From NCBI RefSeq assembly GCF_029626225.1, contig NZ_JARUBP010000001.1, forward strand, positions 372,001 through 436,000: DNA of 64,000 nt, written 5' to 3'. The translations under genes and the position numbers were made by a program. Source of the stretch: Asanoa sp. WMMD1127 (GTDB lineage: Bacteria > Actinomycetota > Actinomycetes > Mycobacteriales > Micromonosporaceae). The notes under the pieces were generated by a model. The model saw only the letters and a program-made list of their open reading frames with translations, searched no databases and was not told where the DNA came from. Of this stretch, positions 1-9,846 are shown one piece after another. Each line of letters opens with the position of its first letter. The first letter of the stretch is position 1.

Positions 1-745
1 GGTCCGGGTAGATCTGCTCCAGGCGTCGGCCGGCCATCAGGCGGATCAGCTCGTCCTCGTCGGTGCGGTCGGGCGTGGTGGTGGCGATGACCGCGCCGTC
101 CTTCATGACGACGATGCGGGTCGCGAGGTCGAGCACCTCGACGAGCCGGTGCGAGATGTAGACGACGAGCACGCCGCGCTGCCGGAGGCGGCGGATCAGG
201 GCGAAGAGCGCGTCGAGGTCGCTGCCGGCGAGGACGGCGCTGGGTTCGTCGAGGATCAGCACACGGGGCTCGTCGACGAGGGCCTTGGCGATCTCGACCA
301 TCTGCTGGCGGGCGACCGACAGGGTGCCGGCTGCCGCTCGTGGATCGATGGCGCCGAAGCCGATGTCGTGGAGCAGCGTCGCCGCCCGCTCGTGGGCGGC
401 GCGCCAGTCGATGAGCCCGTGGCGGCGCGGAAAGCGGCCCAGCAGCAGGTTTTCCGTGACGGTGAGCTGCGGCGCGAGGGTCAGCTCCTGATAGACGGTG
501 CGGATGCCGAGTCGGTGCGCGTCGTGCGGGCTGGCCGGCGTGACGGCTGCGCCGTCGATGCGCACCTCGCCGCTGGTCGCCTTTTCGGCGCCCGCGAGGA
601 TCTTGATCAGGGTGGACTTGCCGGCACCGTTCGCGCCTACGACACCGATCACCTCGCCCCGGTCGCCGGTGAGGTCGACGCCGTGGAGGACCTCGACACC
701 GGCGTACGCCTTGTGGATGTCGTCGAGTTCCAGCAGCACGGTCAC
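1..745 (-). CDS. Sugar ABC transporter ATP-binding protein (partial)
   Basis: This is the N-terminal ATPase half of a RbsA/XylG/MglA-type sugar importer component that powers uptake from the cytoplasmic side of the membrane. About 248 residues are visible before the gene runs off the left edge. The Walker A motif GANGAGKST is near residue 37, the signature region reads GTLSVARQQ, and the Walker B stretch is VLILDEPSAVL followed by a switch His in YISHR. The family normally has two such domains (about 500 residues); only the first is here. The GTG start overlaps the stop of the upstream aldehyde dehydrogenase (GTGA), so the two are co-transcribed and translationally coupled. The permease and binding protein should lie beyond position 1. 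The sugar cannot be told from sequence. Confidence 0.9.
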   Translation of the reverse strand, partial: MTVLLELDDIHKAYAGVEVLHGVDLTGDRGEVIGVVGANGAGKSTLIKILAGAEKATSGEVRIDGAAVTPASPHDAHRLGIRTVYQELTLAPQLTVTENLLLGRFPRRHGLIDWRAAHERAATLLHDIGFGAIDPRAAAGTLSVARQQMVEIAKALVDEPRVLILDEPSAVLAGSDLDALFALIRRLRQRGVLVVYISHRLVEVLDLATRIVVMKDGAVIATTTPDRTDEDELIRLMAGRRLEQIYPD

Positions 746-2145
746 TGGAAGGCGTCCATGACGACGATGGTCTTCTGGCTGGTGAGGTCGGCGACCGTGT
801 CGTGGACGCCCTCGCGGTAGCCGCCGGTCTCCTTCGTGCCGCCAAAGGGCAGGTTCTCGGCGCGCAGGGCGGTCGAGCCGTTGACGATCACCCCGCCGAC
901 GTCGAGCTGGCGGGCCATCGTGAAGGCGCGCGAGATGTCGCGGGTCCAGACGGCGGCCTGCAGTCCGTACGGCGATTCGCTGGCCATCCGCGTGGCGTCT
1001 TCGGGCTCCGTGAACCGCGCGACCGGGGCGACGGGGCCGAAGATCTCCTCTCGCAGGGCCGGGCTGTGCGCCGGCACGTCGGTGAGGACGGCGGGGTGGA
1101 AGAACGCCCTGTCCCGGTTGTTGACGGTGCGCGGCTTGGCGCCGTCCTGGACGAGGCGGGCGACGGCCTGCTCGACCTGGTCGGCCGCGTGGTTGGTGAT
1201 GAGGGGGCCGACGTCGGTGCGTTCGTCGAGCTGGTCGCCGACGGTGAGCTTGGCGGTCTGGGCCAGTAGGGCGTCGACGAACTCGTCGTGCACGGGGTCC
1301 TGCACGTAGACCCGCTTCACCGCGCAGCAGATCTGGCCGTTGCCGCGGGCGAGGCGACCGAGCACGACGGCCTCGGCGGCCTTCTCGATGTCGGCGTCGG
1401 CGCAGACGATGAGGGCGTCGTTGCCGCCGAGCTCGAGCAGGACCTTCTTGAGGGTGCCGCTGGCCCGCCGGGCGATCTCCTTGCCGGCTCGCGTGCTGCC
1501 GGTGAGCGAGACAGCCGCGACGTTGTCGGCCTCGGCGAGGCCCTGCGAGATCTCCGGGCCGCCGTTGACGAGCTGATGCGCGTACGCGGGGATGCCTTGG
1601 CTCTCGATGATCTCGGCGATGCGGTGGAGGGCGAGCGGGCACTTCTGCGGCGGGTGGACGATGACGGCGTTGCCCGCGGCCAGTGCGGCGCCGGCCTTGT
1701 GCGCGTAGAGCTCGACCGGGTAGTTGAACGGCACCAGCGCCGCGACGACGCCGAGGGGTTCGCGGAGGGTGACGGCGAGGTGCCTTTCGAGACCGGGTAC
1801 GGCGTCCAGCGGGATCTGGCGGCCGAAGATCCGCGTGGCCTCGGCGGCGAGGGCGTGGAAGATCCGGATCGCGGCGGCGATCTCGCCCCGGGTCTGCGTG
1901 ATCGGCTTGCCGTTCTCCTGGGCGAGGAGGTGGGCGAGCGGCTCCTGCTCTTCCCCTATCGCGTTGGCGATGTCGCGCAGGAGCCGGGCCCGCTCGTGCG
2001 CTGGCATGGCGGCCATGGCGCGCTGGCCTTGTTGGGCGTTGTCGATCTTCTGTTGGAGCTCGTCCGCGCTGGTCGCCGGGACCTCGCCGAGCCGCTCCCC
2101 CGTTCCCGGATTGTGGACGGTGATGACCGCGTCCGCCGCTAACAT
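742..2145 (-). CDS. Aldehyde dehydrogenase family protein
   Basis: This is a cytosolic NAD(P)-dependent aldehyde dehydrogenase that oxidises an aldehyde to the acid through a thiohemiacetal on cysteine. The 467-residue length fits the family. The general-base Glu is E238 in LLELGG, the nucleophile is probably C273 in GQICC, and the EIFGPV motif follows. I chose the ATG at 2145 because GGAG lies about 9 bases upstream; a longer reading to 2259 adds a basic, non-homologous N-terminus. The gene overlaps the sugar ABC ATPase downstream by 4 bp, so it probably acts on an aldehyde from an imported sugar or polyol. Succinate-semialdehyde or lactaldehyde-type substrates are possible, but the sequence does not decide. 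Confidence 0.9.
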   Translation of the reverse strand: MLAADAVITVHNPGTGERLGEVPATSADELQQKIDNAQQGQRAMAAMPAHERARLLRDIANAIGEEQEPLAHLLAQENGKPITQTRGEIAAAIRIFHALAAEATRIFGRQIPLDAVPGLERHLAVTLREPLGVVAALVPFNYPVELYAHKAGAALAAGNAVIVHPPQKCPLALHRIAEIIESQGIPAYAHQLVNGGPEISQGLAEADNVAAVSLTGSTRAGKEIARRASGTLKKVLLELGGNDALIVCADADIEKAAEAVVLGRLARGNGQICCAVKRVYVQDPVHDEFVDALLAQTAKLTVGDQLDERTDVGPLITNHAADQVEQAVARLVQDGAKPRTVNNRDRAFFHPAVLTDVPAHSPALREEIFGPVAPVARFTEPEDATRMASESPYGLQAAVWTRDISRAFTMARQLDVGGVIVNGSTALRAENLPFGGTKETGGYREGVHDTVADLTSQKTIVVMDAFQ

Positions 2146-2355
2146 CCGATCACTCCAAACTCGCGATGCCGTCCGCTTTGCCCAGCACCACGCACTCGAC
2201 CTGCGCTGATGTAAAGATCCAGGACTGCAAGAGTTTCGATGTCGTGACGGAATGGTCACAGACTCCGTGGATCACCGTCAATACTCATCCCATGATTGCG
2301 CTGTCGTCCACTTTGTCCGTCACGATGGATACATCGACGCCTTACGCTGCGTAGC

Positions 2356-2757
2356 GTGACGTACCCATCAGACTTGATCAATCTGTTGTCGTCCGTGACG
2401 GCCGCGCTGTCGTCCGCGCAGGACCCCGCGTCGGTGGTCGGCGAAGGTGTCGCCGCCGACGGCTTGATCGTCGTGTGGACCGGGCTGCCGGGCCGGGTGA
2501 CCGGCATCGACCTGGATCCGGCGGTGGCGCAGCTTCCGGTCGAGGAGCTGGCCGCCGCGTTGCTGACGGCGGTCAACTCGGCCCTGGCCGACCTGCAGGC
2601 GCAGGCCGGCCTGCCCGCCGGTGGCGCCAGCCTTGACGCGCTGTCCGGGCAGCTGCAGGAGATCCAGCAGCAGACGTCGCGCCAGTTCTCGGCGTTCACG
2701 GGCTCGCTGCTCGACGCCCAGGCGGCGCTCGCCCGCCGCGCGGGTGAGCCGCGATGA
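2356..2757 (+). CDS. YbaB/EbfC-like protein of a WXG100 locus
   Basis: This is a 133-residue protein resembling the YbaB/EbfC nucleoid-associated fold often encoded first in actinobacterial WXG100/ESX-type clusters. It has a hydrophobic N-terminal helix, a central strand region (VVWTGLPGRVTGIDLDPAV), and a long Ala/Gln-rich C-terminal helix that could dimerise as a coiled coil. The GTG at 2356 is preferred because homology-like sequence starts with the hydrophobic helix at TYPSDLINLL; no strong ribosome binding site precedes it. Just upstream is a short perfect palindrome (TACGC-T-GCGTA, 2343-2353). The gene overlaps the next one by ATGA, so it belongs to the toxin cassette. Whether it binds DNA or acts as a secretion chaperone is unknown. 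Confidence 0.65.
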   Translation: MTYPSDLINLLSSVTAALSSAQDPASVVGEGVAADGLIVVWTGLPGRVTGIDLDPAVAQLPVEELAAALLTAVNSALADLQAQAGLPAGGASLDALSGQLQEIQQQTSRQFSAFTGSLLDAQAALARRAGEPR

Positions 2758-3074
2758 CGGGTCCCGGTTTCGCGGTCGACCCCGGGGCGGTTGGTGGAGC
2801 CGGAGCTCAGCTGTCCCAGGTGGCGCTCGATTTCGGGTCGGCGCTCCAGGCGTTTCGGTCGGAACTGTCGTCGTTCGGCGCGCCATGGGGCGCCGACGAG
2901 ATCGGCTCACTGATCGGAGCGGCCCACGAGGAGGTGGCGTCGTGGGCATTCGAGTGCTTCACGACGGCGGCCTCGGAGATCGAGGCCGCCGGGGCCGACC
3001 TGGGCGACATGGCGCGCGCCTATCTCGAAGTCGAGGAACGCGTCCGCGGCGCTTTCGACGCCTTCGGCCGGTGA
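2754..3074 (+). CDS. WXG100-like type VII secretion target
   Basis: This is a 106-residue, entirely helical small protein of WXG100/EsxE-EsxF type. Two helices flank a central turn reading APWGADEIG (W45-G46), the position of the WxG turn in Esx proteins, and the C-terminal helix ends in VEERVRGAFDAFG. Such proteins pair with a partner or a toxin leader domain and are exported through a type VII (ESX) machine. It overlaps the YbaB-like gene by 4 bp and is followed 6 bp later by the CpnT-like leader, which suggests a 1:1 pre-secretion complex. No ESX core genes (EccB, C, D, MycP) are in the window, so the machine must be encoded elsewhere. Confidence 0.75.
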   Translation: MTGPGFAVDPGAVGGAGAQLSQVALDFGSALQAFRSELSSFGAPWGADEIGSLIGAAHEEVASWAFECFTTAASEIEAAGADLGDMARAYLEVEERVRGAFDAFGR

Positions 3075-3080
3075 GGTGCG

Positions 3081-3575
3081 ATGTCGCTCGAACTCCCGGG
3101 AGAGCTGCGATCTCTGCTGGGCCTACTCGGCTACACGTGGCCGGAGGCGGACGAGGACAAGCTGTTCGGGATGGGCCAGGCCTGGCTCCGCTTCGCCGCG
3201 ACCCTGGACAATTTGACCGCGAGTGCCAACGCCGGCGCGGCCCCGGTCTGGTCTCTCAACACGGGCGCCGACATCACCGCCTTCCAGCGGTGGTGGACCG
3301 ACGAGGACAGCCCCCTGTCCACCCTCCGCGACGGCATGCCGGCCGCAACTCTGACCGGCACGGGCCTCATCATCTGCGGCACGATCGTGTTGGCGTTGAA
3401 GGTCGCGGTCATCGCCCAACTAACGATCCTGGCCATCCAGATGGCCCAGGCGATTGCCACCGCAGCACCGACGTTCGGGGCTTCGCTGGCCGAGATCCCG
3501 GTATTTCAGGCACTCGCCCGCACTCTGATCGGTCACCTCTTCGACGAGGTCATCACGACCCTGCTCGAGGCCTGA
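3081..3575 (+). CDS. CpnT-like toxin leader domain protein
   Basis: This is a 164-residue protein resembling the N-terminal domain of CpnT and related actinobacterial polymorphic toxins: a GYTWPEADEDKL start, a helix GMGQAWLRFAATL, then a W-rich turn (FQRWWTDED) and a strongly hydrophobic stretch (about residues 90-125) that could insert in a membrane. In CpnT this domain precedes the toxin in the same chain. Here the frame ends in TGA (3573-3575), then one codon (GCA), then the ATG of the EndoU gene in the same frame. The leader and toxin are therefore separated by a single stop codon. It is co-transcribed with the WXG100 gene (6-bp gap). The role as a delivery leader is inferred from family architecture. 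Confidence 0.7.
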   Translation: MSLELPGELRSLLGLLGYTWPEADEDKLFGMGQAWLRFAATLDNLTASANAGAAPVWSLNTGADITAFQRWWTDEDSPLSTLRDGMPAATLTGTGLIICGTIVLALKVAVIAQLTILAIQMAQAIATAAPTFGASLAEIPVFQALARTLIGHLFDEVITTLLEA

Positions 3576-3578
3576 GCA

Positions 3579-4088
3579 ATGTCCAGGGGCCGCGGTGGCG
3601 GCAAGTTGATGCGGGCGGCGTTGCAATACCTGCGTCGCGCGAAGAAACGAACACGGCCGGGGAGGTTGCCGCCGAGAGGGCTCGACCATGTCTTCGGTGG
3701 CGATGTTCGGCCGACGAAACCCAAGGGATCGGGGTACCACTACCGTCCCGGCGGCGTGGACTTCCCGGGTCGCCGTCTGCAACCCGGCTCGCTCTCCCGC
3801 AACCCGAGGACTGGCGTCTACACCGCCAAGCCGGAGTTCTTCGACGCCCAGCTGGACCCGCCCCATGGCCGCTGGAAACCGAAGGCTGGCAACCAAGGCT
3901 TCAGCACATTCTTCCCTGACCACTGGACACCAGCCCAGGTGGACGCAGCCATCGCGGGTGCTTTCCGCAACCACACGCTAGTGCCGGGCTCGACTAAGGT
4001 ATGGCGAGGCACATACGGCGGAGTCAAGATCGAGGGATACCTCGATCCGGCAACGGGCGCGTTGAAACACGGCTGGCCACTCCTCTAA
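3579..4088 (+). CDS. EndoU-type endoribonuclease toxin domain protein
   Basis: This is a 169-residue protein. A basic Arg/Lys-rich linker (1-33) precedes a bacterial EndoU fold: LDHVFGGD (His37), GYHYRPGG (His54), FSTFFPDHW (Thr110) and a terminal strand run ending YGGVKIEGYLDPATG and GWP. The His-His-Thr/Tyr pattern and the final Gly-rich strands match EndoU nucleases, which cut RNA as contact-dependent or secreted toxins. There is no signal peptide, so export would need the upstream leader. An AGG-containing ribosome site (CTCGAGG) about 8 bases before the ATG supports independent initiation, coupled to the leader stop 3 bp upstream. The next gene, 16 bp on, is the presumed immunity gene. 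The family call is fairly sure; the target RNA is unknown. Confidence 0.75.
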   Translation: MSRGRGGGKLMRAALQYLRRAKKRTRPGRLPPRGLDHVFGGDVRPTKPKGSGYHYRPGGVDFPGRRLQPGSLSRNPRTGVYTAKPEFFDAQLDPPHGRWKPKAGNQGFSTFFPDHWTPAQVDAAIAGAFRNHTLVPGSTKVWRGTYGGVKIEGYLDPATGALKHGWPLL

Positions 4089-4104
4089 CTCCACGAGGGC
4101 GTGT

Positions 4105-4545
4105 ATGAGCTTCGTCGACTTTCACCTCACCAGCGAAGGCTTCCCCACCTTCGACCTCGAGGATCAGCGCTACCGGGCACTCGCCGCCTGGGCCGTCATC
4201 GACATATCGCTTCTCATGGGAGTCTGCCTGGATGCGTTGGCGATGGTCGACGACATCGCCAACGGACGCCCTGCCGAACCGTGGAGCAGCGAGCACTACG
4301 ACCTGACGCTGACACCGGACGGCGTGAACTTCAGCAACTACTGGGCCGACGACGAGAACGGCGAATACACCTTCAGCGAGTTTCGGGAGGTCGTCGAACG
4401 CTACTGGGTGTTTCTCGCCAACCGGCCCGAAGAGCCGTTCATGCAACGCGAGTACTGGCCCGACCTGCCTGCGCCGGAGGCCGAAGTACGCCTTTGGGAG
4501 AAGACGTGGAACCGGCCCCACCCTTATCGCGGCCGGTTGTTCTGA
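4105..4545 (+). CDS. Probable immunity protein for the EndoU toxin
   Basis: This 146-residue acidic, soluble protein directly follows the EndoU gene (16-bp gap), in the place where immunity genes sit. It begins MSFVDFHLTSEG, has a helix with an LLMGVCLDALAMVDD core, then a strand-like part (SEHYDLTLTPDGVNFSN) and a FREVVERYWVFLA helix. The middle part faintly resembles the UPF0231/YacL fold, but I cannot confirm this by eye. An acidic partner for the basic EndoU protein is as expected for an active-site-blocking inhibitor. GAGG 8 bases upstream supports the ATG. The function rests on gene order, not on a recognised domain. Confidence 0.55.
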   Translation: MSFVDFHLTSEGFPTFDLEDQRYRALAAWAVIDISLLMGVCLDALAMVDDIANGRPAEPWSSEHYDLTLTPDGVNFSNYWADDENGEYTFSEFREVVERYWVFLANRPEEPFMQREYWPDLPAPEAEVRLWEKTWNRPHPYRGRLF

Positions 4546-4664
4546 CCTGGTTCGGCTTGGCGCAGGATTCAACACACGTTCTTGCTCGACCGCTTCAACC
4601 GTTGCGCAGCCGAGCAGGCCAGCGGCGGGCGCGGCTGGCGTCCCCTGACCTTATGGTGGGCCGC

Positions 4665-4952
4665 ATGGAGTTTGAGTTTGACGGTGAGGTGTGGTTCTGG
4701 AAGGGGCCTGCGCCGTGGTATTTCGTGACCGTGCCTGAGGATCATTGTTTCGAGTTGGCGGCTAACGCGGACCTGGTCACCTACGGGTGGGGCATGATTC
4801 CGGTGGCGGCGCAGGTGGGTGATACCGCGTACACGACGTCGCTCTGGCCCAAGGATGGGCGTTACATCGTGCCGCTCAAGACCGCCGTGCGGAAGGCTGA
4901 GCGGATCGATGTCGGTGACACCGTGACGGTCCGGCTCACTCTGGACGTGTGA
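4665..4952 (+). CDS. DUF1905 domain-containing protein
   Basis: This is a small 95-residue protein matching DUF1905: MEFEFDGEVWFWKGPAPWYFVTVP at the start, then a basic middle and the typical VRKAERIDVGDTVTVRLTL end. The family forms a small beta-barrel and is found alone or before YdeI/OmpD-like domains; no biochemical role is established. The ATG at 4665 is preceded by GGTGGG; an alternative ATG lies at 4653 (four residues longer) without a good ribosome site. It is convergent with the dihydrofolate reductase-family gene, with 5 bp between the stops, and has no operon partner. Confidence 0.8.
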   Translation: MEFEFDGEVWFWKGPAPWYFVTVPEDHCFELAANADLVTYGWGMIPVAAQVGDTAYTTSLWPKDGRYIVPLKTAVRKAERIDVGDTVTVRLTLDV

Positions 4953-4957
4953 GCCGT

Positions 4958-5515
4958 TCACGCCGGGACGTAGCTGAGTAGCACCGACCGCTTGTCGAAC
5001 GTCCGTGTTTCCACCAGGTCCAGGCCGAAACGGTCGATCGGCAGCAGAGGCTTGCCGCCGCCTAGGACAACCGGGTGGACGATCACCTGGATCTCGTCGA
5101 GGAGGCCGAGCGAGGCCAGCAGGCCGCCGATCGCCGAGCCGCCGTTGAGCAGCAGGTCCTTCCCGGGCTCGGCTTTCAGGTCGGCCACCGCGGAAGCCAC
5201 GTCCGAGCCGATCAGCCGGGCGTCCCAGTCGAGCGGGCCGCGCAGCGTACGCGAGAAAACGATCTTCGGTGTCGACCGCCAGACCGAGGCGAACTTCAGG
5301 TCGTGCGGGTGGTCCGACTCCTTGTCGGCGGTCGGCCAGTAACCGGACATCATCTCCCAGACGGCGCGCCCATAGAGAAAAGTGTCGACGCGGTCGTGCA
5401 CCTCGTCGGCGTACGCCGAGAGGTCCGGCCCCATCGCCGTCCAGTCGAACTCGCCGTTGGGGCCGTCGATGAAACCGTCGACCGACGTGTGCACCCAGTA
5501 AATGATCTTGCGCAT
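4958..5515 (-). CDS. Dihydrofolate reductase family protein (RibD C-terminal-like)
   Basis: This 185-residue cytosolic protein has the RibD C-terminal/DHFR-like fold: a first strand RKIIYWVHTSVDGFIDGPNG, the FDWTAMG loop, LYGRAVWEMM, and the nucleotide-binding GGSAIGGLL (about residues 123-131) before VHPVVLGGGKPL. Members are NAD(P)H-dependent reductases of mostly unknown substrate and are not the essential folate enzyme. An AGGAGG ribosome site just upstream fixes the ATG at 5515. Upstream of the start, 5529-5548, is a 6-bp inverted repeat (CAGTGG/CCACTG, 8-nt loop) that could be an operator or leader hairpin. The gene is monocistronic. Confidence 0.85.
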   Translation of the reverse strand: MRKIIYWVHTSVDGFIDGPNGEFDWTAMGPDLSAYADEVHDRVDTFLYGRAVWEMMSGYWPTADKESDHPHDLKFASVWRSTPKIVFSRTLRGPLDWDARLIGSDVASAVADLKAEPGKDLLLNGGSAIGGLLASLGLLDEIQVIVHPVVLGGGKPLLPIDRFGLDLVETRTFDKRSVLLSYVPA

Positions 5516-5584
5516 CTGGTCCTCCTGGCAGTGGCGTCTTCACCACTGAGGTCGGAGCCGGCGTAGCTCCTTCGACAGATCGCG

Positions 5585-6391
5585 CTAAAGAATTTCCACC
5601 TCGTCGCCCACCGCGACCGGGCCGACCGAATCCGGCACCAGGTTGAGGCCGAACATCAGGCCCTGGTCGATGTTGCGATATTTTCCGAGCGCCCGCAGCG
5701 GCTGCTTGCCCTTCTCCGCCGTCTCCTGGTCGATCGTCGTCACCACGCACCGGTCGCAGAGGCTGATCGCGCGGAACACCACCTCGCCGACCCGCACGCG
5801 CCCGCCGATCCATGAGTCCTCGGCCCACGGCGCGGCGCCTTCGACGACCAGGTTGGGGCGGAATCGGATGATCGGCACCGGTTCGTCGCCCGCCTCGAGC
5901 AGCCAGTCGTTGAGCGCGGTCAGCGACGCGGCGTTGGCCAGCAGCAGCGGGTAGGCGTCGGCGAACGTCATCGTGTCGACCTTGGCGGTGGCGCCGGCCA
6001 CGTGCGCGGTCGGATCGTGGAGGAACACGAGCCGGACGGGGCGCTCCAGGAACTCGCTCAGCCACGCGTCGGCCTCGGCGCCCGCGGGTCGCGCCGGCAC
6101 CAGGGCGGTCCGGCTCTTGAAGGTCTTCACACCCACGTCGTACGCCGGTGCGGGCTCCTGGATCGTGATGTCGGGGCGTCCTGGCGCGGCGAGCCGCAAC
6201 TCGCCGGGCGAGGCCGCCGCATCCAGGAAGACGAGCTTTGCCGTCTCACGTTGGGTGACGCCGACGCCGTCCGCGTCCACAATCATCCAGCGGCGGTCAC
6301 CCGCCAGCCCCCACCGCTCGACGCGCGCGTCGTCGTGGGTGATGCGGTGACAACCCTTGACGGGGTACGTGTAGATGGCGCCGAGTCGCAT
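5585..6391 (-). CDS. MOSC domain-containing protein
   Basis: This 268-residue protein has an N-terminal MOSC beta-barrel (YTYPVKGCHR, GLAGDRRWMIVD) and a C-terminal MOSC domain with the conserved cysteine in ISLCDRCVVTTID (about residue 210), as in YcbX and mARC. These proteins bind molybdenum cofactor through the cysteine and act in reduction of N-hydroxylated compounds with a redox partner. There is no ferredoxin domain here, so an external partner would be needed. The final VGDEVEIL is a typical family end. The gene stands alone, 24 bp from the methyltransferase gene that precedes it on the same strand. Confidence 0.88.
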   Translation of the reverse strand: MRLGAIYTYPVKGCHRITHDDARVERWGLAGDRRWMIVDADGVGVTQRETAKLVFLDAAASPGELRLAAPGRPDITIQEPAPAYDVGVKTFKSRTALVPARPAGAEADAWLSEFLERPVRLVFLHDPTAHVAGATAKVDTMTFADAYPLLLANAASLTALNDWLLEAGDEPVPIIRFRPNLVVEGAAPWAEDSWIGGRVRVGEVVFRAISLCDRCVVTTIDQETAEKGKQPLRALGKYRNIDQGLMFGLNLVPDSVGPVAVGDEVEIL

Positions 6392-6415
6392 CGCTTCAGG
6401 GTGCCATCGGTGTCG

Positions 6416-7249
6416 TCACCAGGCGAGGCCAATTCCGTCGCCCGGGAACCAGTGCCGGGACGGCGTCTCGCGGTAGGCGAGGAACCGCCGGCCGGTGCGT
6501 TCCGCGTGCTCGGCCAGCACGTTGGTGACGGTCACGTTGTCGGTCAGCAGCAGGCCACCGGGCGCGAGCTTCGCCTCGACGGCCTCGAACTCGCGCCGCT
6601 CGTGCGCCACGCTGTGGTCGCTGTCGTGCAGGAACATGTCGACCTTGCGGTCCAAGGCGCCGATCGACTCGATGGAGTCGCCGATCACCAGGTCGACGAC
6701 CTCGCTCCAGGGCGCCGTGCGGGCCAGATAACCCGCCTCGGGGTTGATGTCGAGCGACGTGACCCGGCCGGGCGCGCCCTCGGCGGTGTTCCGGAGCAGA
6801 GCGGCCGCGAGTACGCAGGTGCCGAGTCCTTTGTCGACACCGGTTTCCACGATGTGGGTGGGGCGTTTGGCGCGCACGATCGCGTACCAGCCGATGCGTC
6901 TGGCGTATCTGACCTGCTTGTCGGCCAGCCCTCGGCGCGCGGACGTGGCGGTGGCCGACTCGATGTGGCCGCGCAACGCCTGGTCGCCGTCGATCTCGGC
7001 GAAGTAGCCACGGACCGTGGCGACCGGCACCGCGCAGGTGATGCTGACGAACCAGGCCAGGTGCTCACGGGAGAGCTTGGTCAGCTCATAGGTGTAGTTG
7101 TGGTGCTCGCGCGACGTGAAGAGCCAGCGCACCGAGGTGCCGATGACCCTGGCGTCGTATCGGGCGACCCGGTGCAGCCGTTGCGGGAAGGCGGCCACGG
7201 GCGCGAGTGGTGTGCGGGCGATGGCTCGGCGAAGTCTCGTCCGGTTCAC
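6416..7249 (-). CDS. Class I SAM-dependent methyltransferase
   Basis: This is a methyltransferase of the Methyltransf_24 type, about 277 residues. The SAM-binding motif is IVETGVDKGLGTCVLAAAL, with the acidic ribose-binding residue in VTSLDINPE, DMFLHDSDHS after it and GGLLLTDNV as the later strand. A helical basic N-terminus (RTRLRRAIARTPLAPVAAFPQRL) precedes it. I prefer the GTG at 7249 because a longer reading from 7318 adds a Cys-rich, non-family N-terminus that enters the promoter shared with the divergent RpiR gene. The substrate is unknown; relatives modify sugars, lipids or secondary metabolites. No partner gene is adjacent. Confidence 0.75.
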   Translation of the reverse strand: MNRTRLRRAIARTPLAPVAAFPQRLHRVARYDARVIGTSVRWLFTSREHHNYTYELTKLSREHLAWFVSITCAVPVATVRGYFAEIDGDQALRGHIESATATSARRGLADKQVRYARRIGWYAIVRAKRPTHIVETGVDKGLGTCVLAAALLRNTAEGAPGRVTSLDINPEAGYLARTAPWSEVVDLVIGDSIESIGALDRKVDMFLHDSDHSVAHERREFEAVEAKLAPGGLLLTDNVTVTNVLAEHAERTGRRFLAYRETPSRHWFPGDGIGLAW

Positions 7250-7358
7250 GCGGCAAGTTGTACCAGACGGTGTTACCTGCGTCACACAGCTAACTGCTCT
7301 TTCGCAGTATCGCCGCATGTCCTTGTTCCCTGAATAGTTCTATGCATAAGCTGCTCGC

Positions 7359-8201
7359 GTGAATGAAGGCGTTCGCGTGGTGGATCTGTTCCGTGGGGTT
7401 CGGCTGACACCGACCCAGCGGCGGATCGCCCACTGCCTTGTGCAGAACGCGACGTCCGCGGCTTACCTGTCGGCGTCCGAGGTGGCCGAGTTGGCCCAGG
7501 TCAGTCAGCCGTCGGTGACCCGGCTGGCGATGGCGCTGGGCTACGACGGCTATCCGGCGCTGCGCCGCAAGCTGCGCGAGCTGGTCAGCCCGCCGATCGA
7601 CATCACCTGGGTCAAGCCCGACGGTGACAACGAGATCCAGCTGGCGCTGCGGGCCGAGGCCGACAACCTGCACGACCTGGCCGGTCGGCTGCACGACGCC
7701 GCGCCGTTGACCCGGGCCGGCGCGCTGCTGGCCGAGAGCCGGCCGCTGCCGGTGCTCGGGTTGCGCTCGGCGGCGCCGTTGGCCGCCTACTTCGCCTATT
7801 TCGCGGCCAAGGTGCACCCCGACGTGCGGTTGCTCGACACCGGGGGCAGCATGCTGGCCGACCGGGTCGACCAGGCCCGCGGGGCCGGCGCGAGCGCGCT
7901 GCTGGCCGTGGTGCTCCCCCGCTATCCGCGCGAGGCGATCGAGGCGTTGGCGGCGGCCCGGGCCGACGGTCTCGCGGTCGTGCTGATCACCGACTCCGCC
8001 GTCGGCCCGGCCGCCGAGCACGCCGACGTGGTGCTGACCGCCGCGGTCGGCGCCCAACTGGTCTTCGACCTGCACGCGGCCCCGATGGCCCTGGCCATGG
8101 TGCTGCTTCAGGCCCTCTGCGACGCCGCTCCGGCCGAGTCGCAGCGCCGCCTCGAAGAGTTCGAACGTTCCGCGTCCCGCCGTCAGTTGTTCGTGAGCTA
8201 G
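7359..8201 (+). CDS. MurR/RpiR family regulator of the hut operon
   Basis: This 280-residue regulator has an N-terminal RpiR helix-turn-helix (residues about 10-75; [22 protein letters not shown] is the HTH) and a C-terminal SIS domain (about 110-260) for a small ligand. SIS domains usually bind phosphosugars, but here the gene is the first of the histidine-utilisation operon, 10 bp before hutU, so the effector is probably urocanate or another pathway intermediate (inference). The GTG start at 7359 follows a TATGCATA palindrome (7341-7348) that may be part of its operator or a -10 element. Autoregulation is likely because no separate promoter space exists before hutU. Confidence 0.88.
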   Translation: MNEGVRVVDLFRGVRLTPTQRRIAHCLVQNATSAAYLSASEVAELAQVSQPSVTRLAMALGYDGYPALRRKLRELVSPPIDITWVKPDGDNEIQLALRAEADNLHDLAGRLHDAAPLTRAGALLAESRPLPVLGLRSAAPLAAYFAYFAAKVHPDVRLLDTGGSMLADRVDQARGAGASALLAVVLPRYPREAIEALAAARADGLAVVLITDSAVGPAAEHADVVLTAAVGAQLVFDLHAAPMALAMVLLQALCDAAPAESQRRLEEFERSASRRQLFVS

Positions 8202-8211
8202 GAGGCTCGTC

Positions 8212-9842
<1,631 letters not shown>

Positions 9843-9846
<4 letters not shown>

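Noticed and set aside
149-820. Open plus-strand frame across the ABC ATPase
   Set aside because: It is the antisense of the ABC transporter gene and has no domain; GC-rich DNA keeps antisense frames open.
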